From Nitrospirae bacterium JdFR-85 (GTDB taxonomy: Bacteria > Nitrospirota > Thermodesulfovibrionia > Thermodesulfovibrionales > JdFR-85): a stretch of 64,000 nucleotides of DNA. Under the pieces are notes generated by a model, which was given only the letters and a program-made list of their open reading frames with translations, searched no databases and was not told the origin of the DNA. Of the stretch, positions 8,318 through 16,305 are shown one piece after another. The translations under genes were made by a program, and so were the position numbers. The stretch lies in the NCBI GenBank assembly GCA_002011745.1, contig MTOU01000012.1:186001-250000 (forward strand), written 5' to 3'. The number at the start of each line of letters is the position of its first letter. The stretch's first letter is position 1.

Positions 8318-8950
8318 ATGAAAATTAGAGTAGCTCTTGTAGAAGATCAAAAAAAGACACGGGAGGGATTATTCTTTTTGTTAAAAAATGCAATGGGAAT
8401 AGAGGTGGTAGGTATGTTTAGCACAGGAGAAGAGGCTATAGATGAGATTCCTAAACTTAAACCAGATGTAGTTCTTATAGATCTCGGTCTTCCTGGAATT
8501 TCAGGGATGGAAGTAATAAAAAGATTGAAAGAGCATTTTCCTAAGATGGAGATGCTTGTTCTTACTGTATACGAAGACAGAAAGCATCTGTTTTCAGCTC
8601 TCAAAGCAGGTGCGTCAGGTTATTTATTAAAGGATTCAAGACCTGAAGAGATTGTGAAGGCAGTAAGGGAAATATGTAGTGGAAGTTCACCAATGTCACC
8701 AAAGGTAGCAAGGTATGTAATAGAGTTCTTTCATGGAATGAGGAGGAAAGATGGAACAGAAATTTTGACCAAAAGAGAAAGAGAAATATTAAGTGGTATA
8801 GCTGATGGGCTTACATCTAAAAAACTTGCAGAAAGACTTTATATTAGCCCCCATACAGTGAGGACTCATATAAAGAAAATTTATGATAAGTTACATGTGC
8901 ACTCAAAAGTAGAAGCGGTAATGAAGGCAAAAGAGAAGGGGATATTGTGA
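8318..8950 (+). CDS. NarL/LuxR-family response regulator
   Basis: The 210-residue product has a receiver domain with acidic pocket E9/D10, phosphoacceptor D55 in VVLIDLGLPG, and the K of YLLKDSRP, followed by a LuxR-type helix-turn-helix (LTKREREILSGIADGLTSKKLAERLYISPHTVRTHIKKIY). It should be phosphorylated by the kinase encoded just upstream. Targets are not evident; nearby candidates are the exported proteins at 5.0-6.2 kb and its own operon. Confidence 0.93.
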   Translation: MKIRVALVEDQKKTREGLFFLLKNAMGIEVVGMFSTGEEAIDEIPKLKPDVVLIDLGLPGISGMEVIKRLKEHFPKMEMLVLTVYEDRKHLFSALKAGASGYLLKDSRPEEIVKAVREICSGSSPMSPKVARYVIEFFHGMRRKDGTEILTKREREILSGIADGLTSKKLAERLYISPHTVRTHIKKIYDKLHVHSKVEAVMKAKEKGIL

Positions 8951-9094
8951 TTTGCTCTTAAAAAAGTTTACTTATCCTTGATATTATGCCCTCATGTAAA
9001 GAGCTCAGCTTTTAACAGGATTTTCTTATATTAGAAACCTAACCTTTTAATTGGAGAGTCTTATGATATTGTAACATCTTAAAAGAAAGAGTAC

Positions 9095-9131
9095 TTGACA
9101 AAAATATTATAATATTGTAATATTATAATAT
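9095..9131 (+). promoter_or_regulatory. Promoter with overlapping tandem palindromic operators
   Basis: A consensus -35 TTGACA lies at 9095-9100, with TAATAT at 9118-9123 after a 17-base spacer. The region 9103-9116 is the perfect palindrome AATATTATAATATT, and a second near copy fills 9119-9131. The repeats cover the spacer and -10, ideal for an ArsR-type repressor to block RNA polymerase. The predicted start point, about 9130, almost coincides with the ATG at 9132. Confidence 0.75.
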
Positions 9132-9473
9132 ATGCGAGCGATTGGGCTTCAAGCAGAGATACTTAAGGTGATAGGGCATCCGGTGAGACTCAGGATCTTG
9201 GAGGAACTCACAAAGGGTGTGAAGTGTGTGAGTGACCTGGAGGAGTTCCTTGAGGTAAGTCAGTCCAATGTCTCACAGCATCTGGCTATACTCAGACGTT
9301 ATGGACTGATTGACTACTATATGGATGGGAGACTGAGGTGTTACTACCTCGTGGATCCCATGATACCAGACCTGCTGGAGGTGTTGAAGAGAGACTATCA
9401 TGAACAACTTCCACCACCTGCATGCTGTCCTGTAACCCGAAGGGGAAAGTATCCTGGTAAAAGGAGACGTTAA
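9132..9473 (+). CDS. ArsR-family transcriptional repressor of the sulfur cluster
   Basis: The 113-residue protein has an ArsR winged helix: GHPVRLRILEEL, recognition helix VSQSNVSQHLAILRRYGLI (about 43-60) and the wing DGRLRCYYLV. Cysteines C32, C70, C98 and C99 could sense a thiol, persulfide or metal; the CC pair near the tail is notable. It is the first gene of a same-strand series of sulfur genes and probably represses that series and itself through the operators over its promoter. No Shine-Dalgarno precedes the ATG and no plausible internal start exists, so the message is probably leaderless. Confidence 0.88.
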   Translation: MRAIGLQAEILKVIGHPVRLRILEELTKGVKCVSDLEEFLEVSQSNVSQHLAILRRYGLIDYYMDGRLRCYYLVDPMIPDLLEVLKRDYHEQLPPPACCPVTRRGKYPGKRRR

Positions 9474-9500
9474 ATTTAACCTAAACAAAGGGGAGGGTTT

Positions 9501-9851
9501 ATGGCAAAGACTTTTACAATATTCTTAACCACACCACCTTATTCGTCAGAGAATACCCTTACTGCAGTAAGAATCGCAGACAGTGCTCTCAGAAAGGGTC
9601 ATAGTGTGAACCTGATAGCCTCAGGAGATGGTGTTTACTGTTTCTTAAAAAAGCAGAAGGCAAAGGGTCTGCCCCATGCCGGAGACCTCTTCTCTGAGCT
9701 GATTGAGAAGGGGCTCAAGGTCTACCTCTGAGGGGGCTGTCTAAACTATCGCCGTGCTGCGAAAGAGGATTATCTTGATGGTACAGAGGTGGGTTCCTTA
9801 AAAGGACTATTCCAGACAATGGAAGAGACAGACATCTGGATCAATCTTTAA
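9501..9851 (+). CDS. DsrE-family sulfur-relay protein, predicted selenoprotein (in-frame UGA = Sec)
   Basis: The first 76 codons encode a DsrE/TusD-like fold (TIFLTTPPYSSENTLTA, LIASGDGVYCFL, DLFSELIEKGLKVYL). Codon 77 (9729-9731) is TGA. The same frame then continues for 39 codons with clear coding character, starting GGCLNYRRAAKEDYLDGTEV and ending at TAA 9849-9851. The full protein is 116 residues, the same length as the DsrE paralogue that follows. Reading TGA as selenocysteine gives U77-G-G-C80, a UxxC redox motif at the place where DsrE proteins carry their active cysteine. A SECIS-like hairpin follows at the right distance. DsrE proteins carry sulfur as persulfide. DsrE-like selenoproteins are known from genome surveys; function here is inferred. 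The alternative is a nonsense-mutated gene. Confidence 0.78.
9746..9765 (+). promoter_or_regulatory. SECIS-like hairpin downstream of the in-frame UGA
   Basis: CTATCGC (9746-9752) pairs with GCGAAAG (9759-9765) except for one A-A mismatch, enclosing a 6-base loop CGTGCT. The loop begins 21 bases after the UGA and has a G at its second position. Both features agree with the bacterial SECIS pattern (loop about 16-37 bases after UGA, G among the first two loop bases). It lies inside the coding sequence, as bacterial SECIS elements do. Confidence 0.65.
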
Positions 9852-9866
9852 ATTAAGGAGGTTTTT

Positions 9867-10217
9867 ATGAGGCTCGCAGTAATATTAACCAAGGCTCCCT
9901 ATGGTGATACCCAGGCTGCTGAGGCAGTAAGACATGCCATAGGGGCCACTGGAGAGGAGATAGAGGTGAAGCTACTGCTTGTGGATGATGGGGTGTATCT
10001 TGCAAAGAAGGGACAGGATGAGGCAGCATCTGGTTATACCAACCTTGGTGAAACACTGAAAGATATTATAGACCTGGGTGGAGAGGTCTTTGTTGAGAAG
10101 GCTTCTTTAAAGGACTCAGGCCTTGAGACGGAGGACATTATTGAAGGGCTTAGTATAGTAAATGGCTACGAACTGTCGCAAATCCTCTTAGATGTAGATA
10201 AAACCATGATTTTTTAG
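9867..10217 (+). CDS. DsrE/DsrF-like protein
   Basis: The 116-residue product starts MRLAVILTKAPYGDTQAAEAVRHA and contains VKLLLVDDGVYLAKKG, the DsrE/F core strand-helix pattern. It has no cysteine at all, so it cannot itself carry persulfide and may be a structural or partner subunit of the Sec-containing DsrE protein. TAAGGAGG precedes the start. It lies between the selenoprotein and a DsrH-like gene, mirroring the DsrE-DsrF-DsrH (TusDCB) three-subunit arrangement. Confidence 0.8.
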   Translation: MRLAVILTKAPYGDTQAAEAVRHAIGATGEEIEVKLLLVDDGVYLAKKGQDEAASGYTNLGETLKDIIDLGGEVFVEKASLKDSGLETEDIIEGLSIVNGYELSQILLDVDKTMIF

Positions 10218-10226
10218 GAGGCCAGT

Positions 10227-10502
10227 ATGCTTGTGTTGATAAAAAGCAGTCCCCATACTAGTGAAGGCAAAAGGGGGCTCAAAATAGCAAGAGACACCTC
10301 ATCAGACATTGTGTTGCTTCAGGATGGGGTGTACTTCATGATTAATGATATGCTTGATGGGTTCTGTGGTACTGCATATGCTGTTAAGGAAGATGTGGCC
10401 TTGAGAGGGCTTTCAGATGTTATAAGAGGGGTGAAGATTATTGACTGGGATGATTTGATTGATAAAATGGTAGAGGAAGATAAGGTGGTTGGCATGTTTT
10501 AG
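10227..10502 (+). CDS. DsrH/TusB-like protein
   Basis: The 91-residue product (MLVLIKSSPH start, DIVLLQDGVYFMI core, short C-terminal helix) matches the size and pattern of DsrH/TusB proteins. It starts nine bases after the previous stop and has AGGAGG before the ATG. DsrH normally joins DsrE and DsrF in a hexamer that hands sulfur to DsrC/TusE-type acceptors. No dsrC is in the window. Confidence 0.8.
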   Translation: MLVLIKSSPHTSEGKRGLKIARDTSSDIVLLQDGVYFMINDMLDGFCGTAYAVKEDVALRGLSDVIRGVKIIDWDDLIDKMVEEDKVVGMF

Positions 10503-10533
10503 AGCAAGCCGACCCCACTAAGGGGAGGTAACA

Positions 10534-11724
10534 ATGGCAGAGAAGATTGTTATCTTAGGTGGTTCCTTTGGGGGACTTACCACTGCTTTTGAACTAAAAA
10601 GACTTCTTGGGAAAAGGGTTGAGATAACCGTAGTGTGTGATCAGGACAAATTTGTCTTTATACCCTCGCTGCCCTGGGTTGCTATGGGCTGGCGTAAGCC
10701 AGAAGATATAGTACTTCCCCTTAATAGAGTACTAACCCCTAAAGGGATTTCCTTTATAAATGAAGAGGCGATTAGTGTTGATCCAGACTCCTCAAAGGTT
10801 CTAACCAAAACAAAACAGCTCCAGTATGACTACCTTGTAATTGCTACAGGTCCTGCACTGGTATTTTCTGCAGTGCCTGGTTTTGGTCCAGAAGAGGGAT
10901 ACACAGAGTGTATATTCACCCTGGAGCAGGCATTGAGATGTAATGAGGCGTGGAAGAGGTTTCTTGAAGACCCGGGTCCCATAGTTGTGGGTTCTGTACA
11001 GGGTGTGAGCTGTTTTGGTCCTCCCTATGAGTATGCCTTTGAGGTTGAAACAGAGTTGAAAAAGAGAAAGCTAAGACACAAAGTACCCATAACCTTTGTG
11101 ACATCCGAACCCTATATTGGACACTTTGGTATTGGTGGTCTGGGAAACTCAAAGAGGGTTATGGAGGATGAGTTTGCAAGAAGAGAGATCAAGGTGGTTA
11201 CCAACACGGCGGTTGAAGAATTTACCCCTCAGGAGGTGAGACTAAAGGATGGCACAAAGATACCCTTTAAACTTGCCATGTTTGCACCACCAATGTCAGG
11301 TGTGAAAGCGGTGTATCATCTTGGTAATGAAAAGGGTTTTATACCTGTTGATTCAAACTACAGACACAAGAACTACAAAAACATATTTGCAGTAGGTGTT
11401 GCTGTTGCCATGGCTCCTCCTGAAAAAACTCCTATTCCCACAGGCCTTCCAAAGACAGGATACATGACAGTGGAGATGGCAAAGGATGCAGCAAAAACTA
11501 TTGCATCCGATATACTTGGTAAGGCTCCACCTGAAGTGGAACCTGTAGGTGCAGTCTGTATTATGGATATGGGTAACACGGCTGCCATGATGATTGCAAG
11601 ACCTGTGACACCACCAAGGCAGGTGTCTAAATTAAAATCAGGTATTCATTACAAGTGGCTTAAGGCCGCCTTTGAGAAGTACTATCTATGGAAGATAAAG
11701 CGGGGGCTTACACAACTACCATAG
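10534..11724 (+). CDS. sqr: Sulfide:quinone oxidoreductase
   Basis: The 396-residue flavoprotein has an N-terminal FAD dinucleotide-binding motif (IVILGGSFGGLTTAFEL), a second nucleotide motif (YDYLVIATGPA), and three cysteines at C126 (TECIF), C160 (GVSCFGPPYEYAFE) and C342 (GAVCIMDMG). These match the three redox cysteines of structurally studied SQRs. The C-terminus is amphipathic and basic (WLKAAFEKYYLWKIKRG), suited to membrane association. SQR oxidises sulfide to polysulfide or persulfide and reduces quinone. Position after DsrE/F/H genes suggests its sulfane sulfur is passed to those proteins. Confidence 0.88.
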   Translation: MAEKIVILGGSFGGLTTAFELKRLLGKRVEITVVCDQDKFVFIPSLPWVAMGWRKPEDIVLPLNRVLTPKGISFINEEAISVDPDSSKVLTKTKQLQYDYLVIATGPALVFSAVPGFGPEEGYTECIFTLEQALRCNEAWKRFLEDPGPIVVGSVQGVSCFGPPYEYAFEVETELKKRKLRHKVPITFVTSEPYIGHFGIGGLGNSKRVMEDEFARREIKVVTNTAVEEFTPQEVRLKDGTKIPFKLAMFAPPMSGVKAVYHLGNEKGFIPVDSNYRHKNYKNIFAVGVAVAMAPPEKTPIPTGLPKTGYMTVEMAKDAAKTIASDILGKAPPEVEPVGAVCIMDMGNTAAMMIARPVTPPRQVSKLKSGIHYKWLKAAFEKYYLWKIKRGLTQLP

Positions 11725-11737
11725 AAGGAGGCTTTAG

Positions 11738-14011
11738 ATGTTTATTGGTTTCTCTTTAAGGTATCCGAAGACTGTCATTGTTCTGACTCTTGTAGTGACT
11801 GCCTTCCTATTAATTCAATTCCCGAAGATAAAGATTGATACAGATCCTGAGAATATGCTTTCAGAGGATGAGCCTGTAAGGGTGTTTCATAGGGAGGTGA
11901 AAAAGGAATTCGGGATTCATGAGATGATTGTCCTTGGTATTGTGAGAGATGATGGCATATTCCATTCTGATACCCTCAAAAAGATAAGCGAGATAACCAG
12001 AAAGGTTATGCGTATAAAAGGTGTGATAGCCGATGATGTGATGAGCCTCAGTGTTACAAACAATGTTATTGGCTCAGGTGGGCTTCTGGAGGTGAGGCCG
12101 CCGCTTCAGAGGGTGCCTGAGACAGAGGAGGAGCTGGAGGCATTAAAAAAGGAGGTGCTTGGGAATCCCCTTTTTAAAGACAGGCTTGTCTCCTCTGATG
12201 GAAAAGGGGCGGCTATTTATATTCCTGTAGAGAGTAAAGATGTTGCCCATGAGGTTGCCCAGGAGATAAAGAAGATATACGAGCCACTGAAGGGAAAAGA
12301 AAAATTCTACATGGGAGGGCTTCCTCTTGCAGAGGATACCTTTGGGGCGGAGATGTTCAAACAGATGGCGATTGTTGCACCCCTTGCCGGTGGCTTTCTG
12401 ATGCTTATCCTTCTGATCATCTTCAGACGGATAATGCTTGTAGTGCCTTCAATGGCAGTGGCCATGCTGTCAGTGCTCTGGACTATGGGAGCCATGATAG
12501 GGCTCGGGTTTACTGTACATATAATGTCGTCAATGATACCAGTGTTTCTCATGCCCATTGCGGTATGTGACAGTGTCCATGTGCTCAGTGACTTTTATGA
12601 GAAATACAGAGGCAGAGACAGAGAGGGTGTGCTCAGGGATGTCTTCCGAGAACTATTTAGACCGATGCTTTATACATCACTCACTACTGCCGTGGGTTTT
12701 GCAAATCTTGCATGGGCAAAGATACCACCTGTAAGGGTGTTTGGACTCTTTGTGGCCCTTGGTGTTATGGTCGCATGGCTGCTCAGTGTAACCTTTTTGC
12801 CTGCCTTCCTCAGGCTTCTCAGCGAAAAGAGACTGAAAGGGCTGAAGAAGGAGGAGTCCCGTAGCAGGGTGCTTTCTGCTATGGCTGATCTGTCACTCAC
12901 AAAGAGTAAGGCCATTGTTGTGGTGGGTACCATACTGCTTGTTGTGGCTATATATGGAGTAAGTACTCTGAGGGTTAATGACAATCCAGTAAAGTGGTTT
13001 AAAAAAGACCATCCTATAAGGGTTGCAGATACCGTTCTAAACAGGATTATAGGAGGCACATATATATCCTATCTCGTCTTTGAGGGCAAAAACACAGGAG
13101 ATATAAAAAGGCCAGAGGTTGTAGAGTATATTGACAGGCTTCAGCGGTATCTTGAATCACACCATCTTGTGGGCAAGACCACCTCAGTGGCAGATGTGGT
13201 GAAACGGATAAACTATGTGCTCCATGATGAGGACCCTGCATATGAGAAAGTACCAGCAGACAGTAGCACCATTGGGCAGTATCTCTTTCTGTTTCTTATG
13301 TCCAGCAAGCCTGATGAGCTGGACAATCTCGTGGATTATGATTACAAGAAGGCAAACCTCTGGGTACAACTCCGCTCAGGTGACAACAGAGACATGACAG
13401 AGGTTGTCAGAGCTGTGGAAGAGTATGTGAGGAAGACTCCACTGCCAGAAGGGATCAGTATAAAATGGTCTGGGCTACCCTATCTGAACATTATCTGGCA
13501 GAAGCTCATGGTTAAGGGTATGCTTAAGGCAACTATTGGTTCCTACTGGGTGGTATTTATACTGCTGATGTTTCTCTTCAGGTCTTTCTGGTGGGCCCTT
13601 GTGGCAATACTGCCACTCAGCTTCTCTATACTTTTCAGTTATGGACTTATAGGCTTTGGTGGAAAGGATTACGATATGCCAATAGCAGTATGCTCAACCC
13701 TCACCCTTGGTCTCGGAATAGACTTTGCAATACATTTCTGTCAAAGGTTCAGAAGTTACTTAAGCCAGAGTGGTGACCTTAAGAAGGCGATGCTTTGGGT
13801 TACAAAGGGTGAACCATCTGTTGCAATTGCGAGGAATGCTGTAGTTGTGGGTCTCGGATTTCTTCCACTGGTGCTTGCCACATTGACACCTTATGTAACT
13901 GTGGGCCTCTTTTTCGGTTCTCTTGCCTTCTTTGCAGGTATTACTACCATCTTCTTCCTACCTGCACTAATTGAGACATTCAGAGGCAGACTACTGAAAG
14001 GAGGTTATTAA
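11738..14011 (+). CDS. MMPL/RND-family transporter
   Basis: The 757-residue protein shows two repeats, each with one N-terminal transmembrane helix, a large extracytoplasmic domain, then a bundle of membrane helices. The intramembrane acidic positions VCDSVHVLSDFY (first half) and LGIDFAIHFCQRF (second half) are typical of MMPL/HpnN-like exporters. It starts 13 bases after sqr with GGAGG before the ATG. Together with the next two genes it resembles the RND + LolA-like + outer-membrane barrel trios implicated in moving hydrophobic molecules across the envelope. The cargo is unknown. Confidence 0.85.
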   Translation: MFIGFSLRYPKTVIVLTLVVTAFLLIQFPKIKIDTDPENMLSEDEPVRVFHREVKKEFGIHEMIVLGIVRDDGIFHSDTLKKISEITRKVMRIKGVIADDVMSLSVTNNVIGSGGLLEVRPPLQRVPETEEELEALKKEVLGNPLFKDRLVSSDGKGAAIYIPVESKDVAHEVAQEIKKIYEPLKGKEKFYMGGLPLAEDTFGAEMFKQMAIVAPLAGGFLMLILLIIFRRIMLVVPSMAVAMLSVLWTMGAMIGLGFTVHIMSSMIPVFLMPIAVCDSVHVLSDFYEKYRGRDREGVLRDVFRELFRPMLYTSLTTAVGFANLAWAKIPPVRVFGLFVALGVMVAWLLSVTFLPAFLRLLSEKRLKGLKKEESRSRVLSAMADLSLTKSKAIVVVGTILLVVAIYGVSTLRVNDNPVKWFKKDHPIRVADTVLNRIIGGTYISYLVFEGKNTGDIKRPEVVEYIDRLQRYLESHHLVGKTTSVADVVKRINYVLHDEDPAYEKVPADSSTIGQYLFLFLMSSKPDELDNLVDYDYKKANLWVQLRSGDNRDMTEVVRAVEEYVRKTPLPEGISIKWSGLPYLNIIWQKLMVKGMLKATIGSYWVVFILLMFLFRSFWWALVAILPLSFSILFSYGLIGFGGKDYDMPIAVCSTLTLGLGIDFAIHFCQRFRSYLSQSGDLKKAMLWVTKGEPSVAIARNAVVVGLGFLPLVLATLTPYVTVGLFFGSLAFFAGITTIFFLPALIETFRGRLLKGGY

Positions 14012-14803
14012 ATGAAGAGATTCTTAGTGCCTTTCATCATACTTTTTATTCTGATAACATCAGTTTATGCCCAGGATGCAAGAGAGATTATGACAAAGTC
14101 ACAGAAGGCATTCCTCTATGCAGGTGAGGATCTCAAAGTCAGGGTCACTATGAGACTGATATCCTCCACAGGGAAGGTCCGTCTGAGAGAACTAACCATG
14201 CTGAGAAAGAACATCGGTCCTGCAGGAGGCAAGCAGAAGTACTATATATACTTTCATGCACCTGCAGATGTGAAGGGTATGACCTTTATGGTTTATAAAT
14301 ACCCAGAAAGGGACGATGACCGATGGCTCTTTATTCCAGCTCTTAATATGGTGAGAAGGATTGCAGCAAGAGACAAGGCATCCAGCTTTGTTGGTTCAGA
14401 CTTTACTTATGAGGATGTCTCTGGCAGAGATATTGATGATGACCTTCACGAACTATTAAAGGAGGACATGCTAAATGGGGAAAAGTGTTTTGTGATAAAG
14501 AGCACGCCCAGAAAGGCGGATGTGGATTATGCCTACAGGGTGTCCTGGATTTCAGAGGAGAGCTTTTTACCACTGAAGGTGGAGTACTATGACCTGAGTG
14601 GGCGACCCTACAAGCTCTTTACAGCAGATGAAATAGAGACGGTTAAAGGATTTCCCACTGTTGTAAAAAGAACCATGAAGAATCTACAGAGTGGTCATAG
14701 GACAGAGGTGGTATTCACAGAAGTTGATTATAACATCGGACTGCCAGAGGCACTCTTTTCTGAGAGATTCCTGAGAAGAGCACCCCAGAAATGGATAAAA
14801 TAG
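14012..14803 (+). CDS. Periplasmic LolA-like outer membrane lipoprotein-sorting family protein
   Basis: The 263-residue product has a signal peptide cleaved near VYAQDA and the features of the LolA-like family that accompanies MMPL transporters: repeated strands such as KYYIYFHAPADVKGMTFMVY, DDRWLFIPALNMVRRI, SSFVGSDFTYEDVSGRD and a GFPTVVKRTMKNL C-terminal strand. The ATG follows the transporter stop without a gap. It likely acts as a periplasmic carrier between the transporter and the outer membrane; substrate unknown. Confidence 0.82.
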   Translation: MKRFLVPFIILFILITSVYAQDAREIMTKSQKAFLYAGEDLKVRVTMRLISSTGKVRLRELTMLRKNIGPAGGKQKYYIYFHAPADVKGMTFMVYKYPERDDDRWLFIPALNMVRRIAARDKASSFVGSDFTYEDVSGRDIDDDLHELLKEDMLNGEKCFVIKSTPRKADVDYAYRVSWISEESFLPLKVEYYDLSGRPYKLFTADEIETVKGFPTVVKRTMKNLQSGHRTEVVFTEVDYNIGLPEALFSERFLRRAPQKWIK

Positions 14804-14843
14804 TTCTAATCTGTTGTTTGACTGGCGTACAAAACCAATGGAA

Positions 14844-14994
14844 GGTAGGTTGGTCTGCTGAAGAACAGGATTTCAGCGACACCGACAGTGCCTCTGTAAA
14901 TCTAACCATCTTCACTCAATAGGTAAAAAAGGTTCAGGATATTTATGAATAAAATTCGTCGCATAAATCCTGTGATAAGGCAGACCAACCTGCC
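14844..14994. repeat. Inverted repeat flanking the barrel-protein start
   Basis: GGTAGGTTGGTCTGC at 14844-14858 and GCAGACCAACCTGCC at 14980-14994 are inverted copies with one mismatch, about 120 bases apart, spanning the intergenic gap and the first codons of the next gene. No target-site duplication is visible. It may be a regulatory stem or the trace of a small element. Confidence 0.45.
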
Positions 14995-16255
14995 TATTAA
15001 AAGCGATAAAATAGACAGAAGAGTGAATGTAAAAGGGTGTTTGATATGTATAATTTTACTGTTAGCCTCAACTGTAGCAGAGGGTTTTGAATTCTCTCTT
15101 AATGGTTTTCTTCAGGGCAACTATTCTTTTAATACCGCCTCAAGCAGTCCCGATGGAGGAGACCTCAAGTGGGCAGAGGAGCGGATACAGTTAAAGCTTG
15201 ACATAAGCAATGAACAACTGAGACTCTTTTCAAAAACCGGACTTTACTATGACAATATAGACAGAGATGTAGGAGTTGATTTCAGAGAGGTATATTTTGA
15301 TTATACAGGTATCTCTTTTGACCTCCGTGCAGGCAGGCAGATAATTACATGGGGGCTTGGTGATCTTGTTTTTATAAACGATATATTTCCAAAGGACTAT
15401 GAGGCATTCTTTTCAGGAAGGCCTTTGGAGTATCTGAAACTCCCGGTGGATGCACTGAAGATCGGTCTTTATCCTGCTCTGCTCTCCATAGATATCGTGA
15501 TTCTACCCTTTTTTGAACCAAACAACCTGCCTAACAGACAGAGGTTCTGGCTCTATGACCCTATGGAGGGTATCTCAGAAAGGAAGGAGCTGAAGCCCTC
15601 TAAGAGTCTGAAAAATACAGAGATAGCCATGAGGTTTTATAGGAACCTCGCAGGTGTGGATGTAGCAGTATACTTTTATCGGGGGTTTTACAGAATGCCC
15701 TCTGCAGAGCCTGCCATCCTTTCGGGTCTCAGACTTTTTTATCCATCACTTTCTGTTTACGGGGTGAGTCTTCAGTACAGTGCACTGAAAGGTGTGATGA
15801 GTGTTGAGGCTGGTTATTATAACTCAAGAGAAGACAGAGAGGGTACTAATCCTTTCATTCCAAACTCAAGCCTGAAGTTTCTCATCGGATATCAACAGCA
15901 GCTATGGGAGGACTTTACTGTGACACTCCAGTATTTTGGAGAGTACATGGAGGATTACTCTGAGTATCTTAAAACCCTTCCTGAAGGTGTTCCAAAGATG
16001 AGGAGGTTTACTGATCTTCTCTCTATAAGGCTCACCCAGTTACTGATGCATCAGACACTCAGGCTCTCATACTTCTCGTTCTGGAGCCTCTCAGATGGAG
16101 ACTATCTTCTTAACCCTGAGATAAGATACAGTTTTACTGACAGTGTCTGGGCCTCTTTTGGTGCAATGGTATTCGGAGGAGGTGAGCCTTGGAGCCAGTT
16201 CGGAAGCCTTGATAGGAATGATAATGTTTATGTTCAGATGAGGTATGAGTTTTAG
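14945..16255 (+). CDS. Outer-membrane beta-barrel protein (DUF1302/porin-like)
   Basis: The 436-residue product has a signal peptide (CLICIILLLASTVAEG) and then alternating amphipathic strands (FSLNGFLQGNYSF, LSVYGVSLQYSAL, FTVTLQYFGEYME) ending in a terminal aromatic (VQMRYEF), the outer-membrane insertion signature. About 27 residues precede the hydrophobic core, long for a signal peptide; a GTG at 15023 is an alternative start. It completes the RND/LolA-like/barrel trio. It is probably the outer-membrane acceptor or channel, but this is inference. Confidence 0.72.
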   Translation: MNKIRRINPVIRQTNLPIKSDKIDRRVNVKGCLICIILLLASTVAEGFEFSLNGFLQGNYSFNTASSSPDGGDLKWAEERIQLKLDISNEQLRLFSKTGLYYDNIDRDVGVDFREVYFDYTGISFDLRAGRQIITWGLGDLVFINDIFPKDYEAFFSGRPLEYLKLPVDALKIGLYPALLSIDIVILPFFEPNNLPNRQRFWLYDPMEGISERKELKPSKSLKNTEIAMRFYRNLAGVDVAVYFYRGFYRMPSAEPAILSGLRLFYPSLSVYGVSLQYSALKGVMSVEAGYYNSREDREGTNPFIPNSSLKFLIGYQQQLWEDFTVTLQYFGEYMEDYSEYLKTLPEGVPKMRRFTDLLSIRLTQLLMHQTLRLSYFSFWSLSDGDYLLNPEIRYSFTDSVWASFGAMVFGGGEPWSQFGSLDRNDNVYVQMRYEF

Positions 16256-16265
16256 GAATACTTTA

Positions 16266-16298
16266 CAAGGGGCGGGCAACATTGTTGCCCGCCCCTTG
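16266..16298. terminator. Strong GC-rich hairpin between convergent genes
   Basis: Perfect 15-base arms CAAGGGGCGGGCAAC (16266-16280) and its complement (16284-16298) enclose a 3-base loop, between the barrel gene and the convergent lipoprotein gene. No U-run follows on either strand, but position and strength suggest a bidirectional terminator or transcript-end stabiliser. Confidence 0.75.
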
Positions 16299-16305
16299 AA
16301 GGAAC

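Noticed and set aside
9729-9731. TGA as the natural stop of a 76-residue DsrE protein, or a nonsense mutation
   Set aside because: The frame stays coding-like to a TAA 15 bases before the next start, restores the family length, and has a SECIS-like hairpin at the right distance. Sec is the simpler reading, though a genome-level check for selABCD is still needed.
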